Origin: Sympetrum striolatum
Taxonomy: Eukaryota > Arthropoda > Insecta > Odonata > Libellulidae
Assembly (NCBI GenBank): GCA_947579665.1
Contig: OX388347.1
Coordinates: 26,404,562 to 26,468,561, forward strand
Direction of reading: 5' to 3'
DNA length: 64,000 bases
Below are positions 25,792 to 36,323 of the stretch, one piece after another; the first letter of the stretch is position 1; each line of letters begins with the position of its first letter. The position numbers and the translations under genes were made by a program. Under the pieces are notes generated by a model. The model was not told the DNA's origin. It did no database searches and saw nothing but the letters and a program-made list of their open reading frames with translations.

Positions 25792-25824
25792 ATCTCTTCA
25801 TCGGTATATAACCGGTGAAGAGAT
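25792..25824. repeat. Short hairpin
   Basis: Arms 25792-25804 and 25812-25824 (13 nt, one mismatch) flank a 7-nt AT loop. There is no poly-T tract and no gene it could terminate. Confidence 0.6.
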
Positions 25825-26504
25825 AGTTACTAAAACACTAATAGTAGTTTTTTATTTACAGTTTGAACCAATTTTAATTAAATTATAGATAGGGATAGAA
25901 AAACACCGTTTTCTCCAGATTCCTGAATCGAAATAAATGTCTATTGAAGTCGGAATATTTTTGGGACAAACAGAATTATTAAATCCTAAGATTACTACAT
26001 TAAAGCTGATCCATGCTTAATTAATCTCTGACAGAAATAAACCGCGTATAATAAAGATATTTACATCAATGCGATATCAAAACAGCATAAGTATAGAATT
26101 TTGTATGTTATGGGTATACCTGTATCATATCACGATACGAAATAAATAAATTATCTAATATGAATATAATACAATTACTTTCTCTCTATACGTAGTATAG
26201 AGAAAGTATTGTATTCGCAAAAAAATTCGACCTCCGGAAATAGATATTTTGGGGCCCATTGAGCTCGTTTTCGCCATTTTCCCGAACATGTCTGTCTGTC
26301 TGAGGTAAAAAAGTTTGTGGGCGCTCTATCTTAAAAAGTATTTATCCGATCATTTTCAAAATTTATATTCAGTATTTCCCTAACAATACCAAGAGTTGAT
26401 TAGTTTTTGGTGAATATTGCTTCACCGAAAGTTACGGTTCATCCGGAACAAAATTTCTTTTCTTAAATATCTCTGTAAGAATGCAATGTAGGTATATACA
26501 ATTA

Positions 26505-26549
26505 CATACAAAAGTTGTAGATAATGTACTTTACTACAACTTTTGTATG
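26505..26549. repeat. Perfect 16-bp hairpin inside the cluster
   Basis: CATACAAAAGTTGTAG (26505-26520) is the exact complement of 26534-26549 across a 13-nt loop. The other copies of this module keep only part of the palindrome. Confidence 0.9.
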
Positions 26550-26760
26550 AAAAATTTTTCGTAACACTGATTGTTTAGGAGTTATTCTTCAATAATGGTT
26601 AACCGGAATTTGTTGTTTATCCAGAAATGGAAGTTTTTACTTTCTCCATATACGAAGTATAGAGAAAGTATTGTTTTCATGAAAAAAATCGACTTCGAGA
26701 TTTCAACGGAAATACATGTTTTGGGGTCCCTAGAACACGTTTTGACCATTTTCGGAATGA

Positions 26761-26772
26761 TGTCTGTGTGTA

Positions 26773-26804
<32 letters not shown>

Positions 26805-26810
26805 TGTGTG
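26761..26810. repeat. GT microsatellite
   Basis: An interrupted (GT)n tract of about 50 nt lies inside the repeat cluster, between its head module and its GTGGGCGCTCT module. Confidence 0.95.
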
Positions 26811-27880
26811 ATAGTGGGCGCTCTAACATGAAAACTATTAGTCGTATCAATACCAAAATTCATATATAGTACTGTGGTATGTGCTGTCAGACTTGATTAG
26901 TTTTTGGAGTAAATCGATCCACCGGAAGTCGAGCTTCATTCATCAAAGCTCATTTCCGGTTTTCAAAATATCTCCATAAATATGATATATAGGTATATTG
27001 TATAAGGGATAAAGGATAGGGTTTTAGATAATGAAGTTTACTATAACTTTTGCATTTAACATATTTTTGTATCACCGGTTGATTAGGAGTTATTCGTGAA
27101 ATACTGATAAACCGGAAGTAGCTGATTATGTACATTGTGGGCGCTCTAACATGAAAACTATTAGTTGGATCAACACCAAATTTCATATATAGTAGTTTGG
27201 TTTGTGTCGTTAAAGTTGATTAGTTTTTGGGGTAAATCGGTTAAGCGGAAGTCGAGCTTCATTCATCAAAGCTCATTTCCAGTTTTCAAAATATCTCCAT
27301 AAATATTATATTTAGGTATAAACTATTAATTATAAAAGCTTTATAAAATATAATTTACTATAAATTTTGTATGAATCATATTTTTGTATCACTGATTGTG
27401 TAGGAGTTATTTGTGAAATACTGATAAACCGGAAGTTGCTGATTATGTACGTTGTGGGCGCTCTGGGAGCTGGGGCGAAAGGCCATTTCATCGTTTTTCA
27501 TCGAACATGTCCCGAAAAACATTATTTATAGTGTTTGTGACGTAAAAGATAATATGATATAAATTAAACACTCCTCTTCCAAGTTTAGATGGAATATAGA
27601 GTTCGAAATTTCTGTCGTATATAAATATTTACATCTTATATATGGAGAAAGTCATGTGCTGGCCACATCAGATTTTTCATACATATCTCTGTCAGAATGC
27701 AATGCAGGTATATACAATTATGTACCAAAGTTATAGATAATGTATTTTACTACAGATGTTGTATGAAACATTTTCCTGTAACGGTCATTGTTTTGGAGTT
27801 ATTTATATATTACCGGCATAGGCATCTGTTTTCAATAAATACGGAGAAAGTCATGTGTTGGCCACATCAGATTTTTTGAC

Positions 27881-28711
27881 TTAAATTTAGGACAAAATGA
27901 TTTATGGGGATATTAATATTTACGAGAGAATGATGGAAGAAATTTTTCCAAAATTCTATCACCAAGTAAATAATTTGCATAGTTATAATTTTATATTGAT
28001 AATGTTAAATACTATCGAGCTAAATTCATTTTCCAAAAATAAAATTAAAGATTAAAACATGTAAGAAGAAATTCGAGTACATCATATCCTGTGAATCAAC
28101 GACCTTTTCTCTTCTCTAGAATAACCGCGTTTGAATGAGCAGCAAAGAAAAAGTACACGTAGAGATAATACAAACAAGGAAATGTCAGTGAATTTGAGGG
28201 TGAGTAAAATCCAGATGTGAATGAAGGAAGTGCTGTCTTTCATGAAAGACGTGGAAAATTAAAACTCGCAGATGGCGGAAAGGTTATATGCAAAATGTAT
28301 TTTTCATTTGAAGAAGCGATTCCAAGGAACGAGAAATATTTCTCGTTAACAGACTCCTTTTTCTTTAAAGACGTATCATTGTCTGACGGTTCAGGGCTTA
28401 GCCACTGACGTAGATTGGCCTTATGAGAAGCATCCCGCGACGTAAAAAACCCTTAAATTCCAAGAGGCCGTAAGAGGAATGACGGCACTGATGAAGTATA
28501 TCACGTAAGATAAAACAGTGGTTTCATGATTAACCACAATCTTAGATAACGAAGCACTCGGTGAATAGCTGATAGAATAAAATTTTCTAGCATAACACTG
28601 AAGAATTTGGTTCATCAACCTAGATATAAAATTTTATATTTTACGCACTGAATAAACATATAAAAATCAAGAAAGAACTTCATGATGAAATTTTACTTAA
28701 CACGAGGAAGC
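27881..28711. other. AT-rich non-coding stretch
   Basis: No gene was recognised. The open frames at 28217-28408 and 28421-28618 have no identifiable domain. Confidence 0.5.
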
Positions 28712-28750
28712 GTGCGCCTTAAACCCAAGGTTGAACAAGGAGTGAAAATA
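28712..28750 (-). mobile_element. SINE family S1, 3' tail fragment
   Basis: Read on the minus strand, this gives the S1 tail TTTTCACTCCTTGTTCAACC followed by TTGGGTTTAAGG. The same tail continuation occurs in the copy at 55.1 kb. No promoter boxes are attached, so it is a fragment. It lies inverted to the S1 copy 120 bp downstream, forming a potential hairpin. Confidence 0.65.
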
Positions 28751-28871
28751 TCCCTCTAAATATCGCTTTGTGGGTTGGTTGCCTCAGTGAGGACCTCTGG
28801 TGGTGGTCGGTGCCACTATGTGGAGCGCCACTATCTGCTCATAAAGCATCCCTTTAACAGGAGTGGAATTG

Positions 28872-28972
28872 TGGTGGCATAGTAGTTTAGTGGTTAGAAA
28901 AACTGCCCGGAAAGTGGGAGACCTGGGTTCGAGTCCCAGTCATGTCACAATTTTTCACTCCTTGTTCAACCT
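28872..28972 (+). mobile_element. SINE family S1, best-preserved copy
   Basis: The head is tRNA-like. GTGGCAT (about 28874) can pair with ATGTCAC (about 28942) as a 7-bp acceptor stem with one G-T pair. The A box is TAGTTTAGTGGTTAG (from 28883). The T arm CTGGG-TTCGAGT-CCCAG holds the B box (28925-28935). The A box and the GGGAGACC...GGTTCGA block most resemble Asp or Gly tRNAs. Two extra bases between the T arm and the acceptor strand, a poor anticodon stem and a conserved non-tRNA tail (TTTTTCACTCCTTGTTCAACC) show it is a SINE and not a working tRNA. RNA polymerase III would be the expected transcriber. Confidence 0.8.
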
Positions 28973-30119
28973 ATAAAAATCAATTCACCGACTGCCATTT
29001 CTTTCCATAAAATGTTCACTTAGTCCTTTAGAGCATTTTAATAACAAACAAAAACGGGAACCTTAGACAAAGTATTCATACTCCCTTCTCTTAAAAAAAA
29101 TCTCTTTAGAGATATAGAGATTTAGAAATATATTGGTTAGTAAATGCCTTCATCTGATGAAGATCAATAGGCAGTTTTCATAAAATATTTATTGTATAAG
29201 TTTTATTTTTTGTATCATGTGACGACATTAACACCACAATTATCATATTTTAATGACGTTTTGAACGGGTTTCACCATATATTTCTGCACTGATATTTTG
29301 GGCAGGAGCCAAAACGTATATATGTTATTCCAACAATATCTTATGGAAAATCATACCTTTGATAACGATGGTTTCGGCAAGTGTTAATAATGAAGATTTC
29401 CATTAGAAAGCAAAGTTATCCATAACCATACTTATCTCATCCAAAAGAACACTCCGCCAATTCTTCTCCTACTTAAGAACGATATTCTTAGTCTTTCAAA
29501 ATAGGCTCTGGCCATCCCCTAACTGTATTTTTCTAATTTGGGTTAATATTAAATTATTAACGTAAACATATGCTTTCATGTCTAACAATTGTAATATAAA
29601 AATACGTTCGAAGTAGCATTGGCTGTTATTTGAGTAAAAATTTATTTTAAACATAAATTCCTTGAATTGACATCGAATATTGGGATCAAATTTTGAGTTT
29701 ACGAAATGTGATTTTTAAATAAATATCAAACTAATAAAATTGCCAGTCGCAGTCGTTATACAACGTAATATTTCCACAATAATTATAAATTTTAGCTGCG
29801 TTTCGTTTTACTTGTCAAATAGTTATCCTTTGATACCTATAATACAGCACAGGTAAATAGTTCGAGTACTTATATACCCATACGCACACACCAAAGACAA
29901 AAAGTTGATTGATCAACTGATTGAAAACTAAAAGCCACTAAATTTTGACTGGCAATAATCAGCAAGTTGGAATGGTTAAGAAATGTGAGCCAACCTTACT
30001 CTCGGCTGAGAAAATAACCTAGTGTTTTGAAAGATATTTTCCGACAGATCATTCCGAAGCTGAGAATAAAGATTCTTATTTTTTACGCAATTTCCCGCAC
30101 TTGCCGAATAAAAATCAAG
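28973..30119. other. AT-rich non-coding stretch
   Basis: No gene or recognisable element was seen. Confidence 0.5.
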
Positions 30120-30720
30120 CAGACACAGAAACCCTAATTCCATCCTTCACCCTGATGCCCTACAACCCCTGCTCATAAAGTACTCACTCTTCCCTCAACT
30201 CGACCGACAATTTCTTTTGCGTCGCATCGAATTGGAGGCCGTTGAATTGCGTTGCCTCATACGACGACGCCGAGCAGAAAATTGTCTCCCGATGGGCGAT
30301 GTGGGGGCGGTGGAAGGCCTCAGGGGTCCCGCTGTGGGCGGACCCCCCGCGATGATATCAATGGAAAGGGAAGCGTCCCAGGATACTAATTTTATTAGCG
30401 GAGGACGAATGAAGTTGTCGTAAAAGGCAGCATCGCCATCTCTTCTGCCCCCCTTTACCCCCCCTGGACTCGCATCGCCATATGAAGTGGAGGAAAAATG
30501 AGGAAGAGTATGAGGATTGAGAGGAGGGAAAATAACGCCTCCGAGGAAGGTAGAGGACACGTGCTAGGACGATTACATGACAAGACGAGATCGAAAATCA
30601 GAAGAGGAAAGGAAGCGTGGGCGGACGAGAATTGGCGCGTGCGATGATTGAGGGGAAAAGAAAAACAAACGAAGATGAGATAACATCCTCCTCAACGTCA
30701 TTCTGAGGGGAATACAAGTT
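30120..30720. other. G+C-rich island, unassigned
   Basis: This is one of the most G+C-rich parts of the window, with many CpG dinucleotides (for example CGACGACGCCGAGC) and a 7-bp hairpin GGGGTCC/GGACCCC near 30325-30350. Open frames of 121 codons (minus) and 68 codons (plus) overlap here. Both are arginine- and proline-rich low-information translations with no recognised domain. A 5' exon or promoter island of a gene is possible, but I see no convincing TATA box, initiator or splice donor. Confidence 0.3.
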
Positions 30721-33700
30721 GCATGTTACTTCATAATTGCCGTATTCGAGTTAGCTATCACGGGCTTACGATTTTAATGGCAGAAAATTTCACAACTAAA
30801 TGTAAAATATATGATTCGGCAGGACTTTCTGGAATGTCCAAACGAAGCGTACTGCAAATTTGCAATTTTATCTTGACAAACTATTTCGTCTAGCAACACA
30901 GTGATTAGCATGACTGTTTACTCTCCTGGATTTAAACCGAGAAAGGAGACAGAAACGCCTTCTTCGATGAATTATATTCTTTCAGATTATCGGATTTCAG
31001 AATGTTTTAAAATATTCCCACCATCCGGGCGTTGGCGTCTCCCCTCCTTTACGTAACAATAGAATTTTGTTTACATTCCGTACTATGCAAGCCTCCTTTC
31101 AGCGTATGGAAAAATAAATGTACACTATGTCCCTCCAATAGGCTAATTTCACGTATCGTACGCGGAAAATTAATCTTTTACCGCTAGTTTTATCATCTAA
31201 TTCTCCTGAACTTTCCTGTATTATCGGTCAAAGTAACAGCTAAGAAGCTTGTTATTGCGAGATTGTATGTCAGTAAATCTTCACTACTTTTAGATAAAAT
31301 TTATTGTATTCTTTAATACGTCCCATAATTTGTCAAGAAGCATTTTGGTAACTATCTGTAATTTATTCGTCATAGCAATTCGTTACAAAACGCATCGATT
31401 TTCGGATTTGAGTAAGATTATCTCCGAGTAAAATAATTTCACTGTAGATGATTGTTTTTGCCACATTTTTAAGGCGTCGTTCTTTTAAGGAAAAATCAAA
31501 TACTGGAGCGGTATTGCCTGAAGGACCCCTTATGATGGTTCGCCAAATCTCTTTAAATTGCGTAATGCATATCATTTTCCGATAAAAGTAAATTTGACAA
31601 TTTATCTTTATTGGGTTGAATTAATTTAATATCTCACTGCCATGTTAAACATTAGCTATACTGAAACTATTAGTGCAATTTCAGAACAAGGTATTATGGG
31701 TGACATTCTTTGATGATTGACTCGTAATTAACAGAAATACTAAAATAACACATAATTACCAATAAAATAAACCAAAATCGAGTTACTGGAGTCTTATCTT
31801 GGATCTCCTTCAATTGGAAATAATAACTTATAAAAACCTATTTGGGAAATTTCAGTCTTTATAGAGCTTACAATCAATCTCACTAAGAAACACTCGCATG
31901 GAGATAGGACCTCTTCATTACTAGGTTAGCACGTCAGTTCCTATACAACCGAGGCCATATTGTCGGGAAACACTACGAAAGACTCTCAATTTTGTAATTC
32001 GAAACTCATTTCGTTCATCAACTTTGAATGCTACCCCATCCCAGATTTATTTTGAAATATGGGGCAGTTACAGATTAAATCTCCTCACATAAAAACATAT
32101 AAATAAACACGCAAGGTAAATTTTATTTGACTATTAACTAGTGCTTTTTAAAGAAATCCTGTTGTGTTAATGAACAACCATAAATAGAGTATATTGGCAC
32201 ATCTCCAGGCCTCGAATGAAAATAAATGGGAATACGGGAATGAAAATGGAAACGGAGGAGAGAAATTAAACATATAAGTGGATACTTGATAAGACGGCGA
32301 TGATGGTCAGAACGTTGCTTGTAAAACCGAGTCTAAAGAAAGGTCACGAGCGCTTCTATCTTCAATAATGATACTAATAATATTTGGTTACCATATAAAT
32401 AATTCAAAATAATATAATATATTGGTATTGATGGAATTCGTAGTAAAAAATTGACTCACCAGATACACTTGTGAAGTGGCTAGGAATAGGAAAACAGTAG
32501 CGCAGCTCCAAGGTGTTGACGCTAGCGAGGTCTCCGATGAAGTAGTGCACTCGCTATGAATCCAGGATATGTGTCCTAAAAGAAAAGGAGCGCATTTATG
32601 CATAAACTAGCCATGCGTGATAACTCACGTACAACATATTTAAGAACTCCCTTTCCTTGAATTATATAGCTGAGATTTTTTTCGACAAAGGATGTTTCTT
32701 TAAATGTAGGAGAAATGGACTATTAAAGAAAGGAATTATTTATATGAAATATGAACGATATAACGTACAGTATTTGTGTATTCTCATTCTAATTTGACCG
32801 CAAACAAGAACAACTTCTCGCTATTTAATCTAAGCCCTTCAAAGGTATATTTCCGAAAAGGAAAATTCTCTACGATAAACGATAAATCATCAACACGTGT
32901 TATTGATAAAACGCACGTGTGAGCTGAATTTTTCAGAAGCAACCTTCTACAAATACTAAATTTATAGCGAAAAACTCTAAAGGGAATTGAATCTCTCATT
33001 ACTAAAGTACGGATTACTTTGAGTCAATATTTCGCAAACGTGAATTACGTTCCAAAAACTTTTCGCGAACAGAGTGATTCCACAATATCAATAATAATTT
33101 GCGTAGAATAAAATGAATTTATACGGAACATATGGAAACATTTTTTGTACTCCTATGATTTTTCTTGTCATAGATTTCCATCAAGTTCCGCTTTCGTAGA
33201 TTCGTTCTACACAGTAAAGCAGGTTCACACCTGGAAGTTATGCACTCAATTTGGTATATGTTCCGATATTAACCGTATATTGCCTTTATTAAGTAAATGA
33301 AATAACTATTAATTAATAAATTGCAATTTTAAAAGTCTTTAACTAAAGAAAGGAAGTGAAATATCCTACATAAATGAGAACTTTCCGAAAGCAATAAAAT
33401 ATGGAATATTCTGCGAAAATAATTATATTCTTCCTCTTTTTTACGGCTTATTTGTTTCTTCGGGTCTATCGATTTAGATAATAATTATAAAAAGTATTAT
33501 TACTCCTTGATTATTTCACGTTATTGTGATTTCACGCTAACTACAATAACAATTTATTTAAAAGAGATCTCATACCATAAAAATTTCGCATTTTGAAAAG
33601 GTAAATAATATTTTATTAAACAAAGTAAACGAATAAAATATGAAAATAATAATTAATACATATTTTTAGATCATAATCAGAATACTAATTATAGCTTGAT

Positions 33701-34356
33701 TTCAAACTCAGGATCAACGTTTTAGATACCACGAAAACCAGTGGAAGCGGCATAAGGATTTATGAGTTTAAAATATTTCCCCGCTATTTATATCTGTTAT
33801 ACTCAATATGGAAATATTTTCGCGCTAACTCACGCTAAGTGATGTGAAATGTTAAAATAAACACCGCGAGGTCCTTAATGTCTCACGCGGCCGCATCCAG
33901 CAGCAGTTTTATCCCAGAGCATTTAGTACCAGTAAACAAACAAATAAAGACCCGAGTCGATATGAGAAACAAACATCGTTTAGCACATTAAGATATTCCT
34001 GACTGTGAAAGGCTCGGAAGAGAAACCACTCGTTTAGGACATTTGGATTCACATGCGACCGCGATATTACCCATATTCAACGCCTCGTTTGAAAGAGCTC
34101 ATATGAAAATCAGTGGAATATTCGTTTCATGATTATAATCCCAGAAACCTATAAAAAGGTATAGCCCTTTTTATTTTATATAGATAACTTATTTTGTCAA
34201 ATACGATTAGGTCATGGAATGCTATGAATTACTAAGGATAGTCAAAGATAGCAGCTATATATTAAAAGTTCCCCTTCACTTTTAAACCGTGAAAATGAAC
34301 TGCAGAAATGAAAAGTCACCACGATGATAAATAAAATTTATTGCATAATCATTCGC
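30721..34356. other. AT-rich non-coding stretch
   Basis: No gene or recognisable element was found. The frames at 31363-31575, 32388-32603 and 32784-32999 (minus) have no family signature. Confidence 0.5.
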
Positions 34357-34400
34357 AGTGACAGGTTTACTTGATTATATAATCAAGCAAAGCTGTGACT
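34357..34400. repeat. Imperfect 22-bp hairpin
   Basis: The arms AGTGACAGGTTTACTTGATT and AATCAAGCAAAGCTGTGACT meet at a central TATATA-like palindrome with about four mismatches. There is no associated gene. Confidence 0.7.
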
Positions 34401-34589
34401 AATTAGATGAAAAGAATTCTGTAAAATCCAGAAAAGATTTCATATGTAAAGGCATAAGTTTCAGGAAATTAAAGTCCAATCTGATTATTTTTTACTGCTC
34501 ACGAGAATTATTGTTGATACTAAGGTAAAGTTATTGGCCAATTGGAACATTTACAAGTAGATAAATTAATCAAAGGTGGTTCAGAAGCA

Positions 34590-34715
34590 ACAAAGTTTCT
34601 TTGGAGCAATAAAAGAAGTGAAAAATGATAACTAGACTGGGACTCGAACCTCGAACTTTTCGAACAGATATCCTGAGCACTACCACCACTACACTAACTA
34701 GCGAGCCACTTCCTT
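34590..34715 (-). mobile_element. SINE family S1 relative
   Basis: On the minus strand the A box is TAGTTAGTGTAGTGG (about 34687-34702) and the B box GGTTCGAGTCC (34640-34650). These are followed by CAGTC-TAGTTATC and ATTTTTCACTTCTTTT, matching the S1 3' end (CAGTCATGTCAC, TTTTTCACTCCTTG). The anticodon-side half diverges from the copy at 28.9 kb, so the head may come from a different tRNA. Confidence 0.75.
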
Positions 34716-35298
34716 TTCCCTTCTGTGAACGTTGGCTTTTTTTACGTTTAAAGTAATGGTGCTCCACTCACGCTTTCCTATGTTAAGTTTAACTTCAATT
34801 CATTAGGAGTAAATAAATATGTTACAATATAAAATTCGTTTAACCAAATCACTACTTCAATAGACCAATCAGGTCGTACGTATTTTTGTATTTTAATGCG
34901 TTTTATATCCATTTCTAAAACTTCACCAGTAGAAGCATTAAGTATAGAGAACATTCGAGTATTATCGAATGCCATTTACTTGTGTAGTTTTATCTCCAAA
35001 TTTAACTCGGTTTCAGCTCTTACACACATTTTATTATAAATCTCAACTATTTGGCAATAACCATTCGTATTCCTCTTAATGAAACACAAAATTCAATTCT
35101 GAGATTTCTCTTTATTTTAACTCTTAAAAGAATTACTTCTCAGAACAGAAGAAATTATGCAACTCGATAGCAAATCTGTTAAAGTTTATTAACTTCAAAA
35201 CAAAGTTATCCAAAATTTATTAAAACAATAAAAATTCTTTATTATTTTAAACATTTATTAGGTTACATAGAAGAGGTGATTATTTTTAACAGCCATCA

Positions 35299-36202
35299 AC
35301 GAGGTGTGTTAAAAAATATGGAAATTGCGTAATACTGCGCGTCTATCGGTTCGATTCGAGCGACTTTTCCGTTATTGCGCAGGTAAACGTTTCTGAAAAA
35401 TGGCTGCATTGTGATTCCCACATTAGATAATTAGCGTAAACGTCAAAACGGGCACATGTGTTTTGGTCGGATCGACGATTTTGATAATGGATCAGAGAAT
35501 TAATATTATACTGCTAAAAAATGGAATAACGAGCAGTAAAGTTTAATAAATATTACATATGGTTTTGGTGAGTCTGCCATGGGTAAAACAAGGGTTTGCA
35601 AGTGATATAAGGGATTTTAAGATGGCCGTGAAGAATTTTAAAATGGCGAGCGCCCTGGACGCCCCAGTGCATCACAAACCGATGAAAACGCCGAAAAGTT
35701 ATGAAAAAAGTGGAGAAAAATATTACGAATGGTCAATAAGGAGTACTAATTACAAGTTAAGTGCGGTTTGCGTGAAGCAATCCGAAAACATCGGATTTGT
35801 GGCGAAACAATTTATGGCTTTTGCACCACAATAATACACCTGCTCACACTTTATTACTCTTTAGTGAATTTTTGGCTAAAAGCAACACTGCAATGATGCC
35901 CCAATCTCCTTATTTATAAAAAATGGCTTTATGTGCTTCTTTTGTGTTCCCTTGCATTAAGAGAACCTTAAAAAGCTATCGTTTTGCAACTAATGATGAG
36001 ATTAAAAACGCATCGTCGAGAGAGCTAAAAGTCACCCCAAGGAACTAGTTGAAGAAGTGCGTCGGGGACTGAAAAAAGCGCTGGCGTAAGTGTATATTAT
36101 CTAACAGGGGCAACTTTGAAGGGGGTAACATTACTGTAGACAAATAAATTATATTCTCTCAAAAAAAAGGAATATTCTCGCTATTTTTTAAGGAACGTCG
36201 TA
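35299..36202 (+). mobile_element. Internally deleted mariner element
   Basis: The left end (ACGAGGTGTGTTAAAAAATA, from 35299) and the reverse complement of the right end (ACGACGTTCCTTAAAAAATA, ending near 36200) are imperfect terminal inverted repeats of mariner type. The right end still abuts TA; the left TA appears mutated to AA. Length is about 0.9 kb against roughly 1.3 kb for complete mariners. Between the ends lies one transposase reading, in order but lacking its middle, so the shortening is an internal deletion of about 130 codons. Confidence 0.85.
35487..36147 (+). pseudogene. Mariner transposase pseudogene (D34D family)
   Basis: Translation begins MDQRINIILLKNGITSSKV, the usual mariner N terminus, then shifts frame to YGFGESAMGKTRV and DGREEF-stop-NGERPGRPS, the helix-turn-helix end and linker. 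It then jumps to VNKEY-stop-LQVKCGLREAIRKH, skipping the region that held the first catalytic Asp. A frameshift near 35790 leads into SDLWRNNLWLLHHNNTPAHT. That is the HHDNAPAHT block with the second catalytic Asp changed to Asn. The third Asp, in the SPDLAPCDF block, reads as Ala (LCASF), with a stop nearby. The tail ends RWRKCILSNRGNFEGGN. With at least two frameshifts, several stops, an internal deletion and both remaining catalytic residues lost, it is dead. Confidence 0.88.
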
Positions 36203-36248
36203 TTTGTAGAAGTCAAAATTGTAATATTCGATCTCAGTACTTGCATAG

Positions 36249-36323
36249 TCAAGATGGGCCCACATTTAGAAGTCGGACAATATGGAATACAAAGTATTCC
36301 ATATTGCCGGACACGCCATCTTG
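36249..36323. repeat. Foldback beyond the mariner
   Basis: CAATATGGAATAC (36278-36290) and GTATTCCATATTG (36294-36306) are perfectly complementary over a 3-nt loop. Pairing resumes between AAGATGG (near 36252) and CCATCTT (near 36317). It is about 50 bp past the mariner right end and appears independent of it. Confidence 0.8.

Larger units (their letters stand above)
26170..27880. repeat. Nested tandem repeat cluster
   Basis: This 1.7-kb cluster is built from related modules. A head module with a short palindrome (TATAC...GTATAGAGAAAGTATTG) occurs at about 26176 and 26638. A module starting GTGGGCGCTCT occurs at 26317, 26814, 27137 and 27454, giving spacings of 497, 323 and 317 bp. A module with ATATCTC and TTTGTAT...GATT-GGAGTTATT recurs near 26465, 26970, 27290 and 27680. 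GGAGAAAGTCATGTG-TGGCC is repeated at 27644 and 27843. The cluster has no coding capacity. It is a satellite-like expansion or several nested copies of one repeat family; similar heads occur as dispersed repeats in other arthropods, by my recollection only. Confidence 0.85.

Noticed and set aside
30195..30560. 121-codon minus-strand frame, with an overlapping plus-strand frame
   Set aside because: Frames are open on both strands because of high G+C. The products are proline- and arginine-rich without motifs.
34778..34975. Protein-like 65-codon minus-strand frame starting MAFDNTRMF
   Set aside because: An in-frame stop lies just upstream of the ATG, no homology is recognised, and the length is within chance for this composition.
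35559..35834. 91-codon plus-strand frame
   Set aside because: It is an off-frame shadow of the mariner transposase pseudogene. The real transposase reading lies in the other frames of the same strand.
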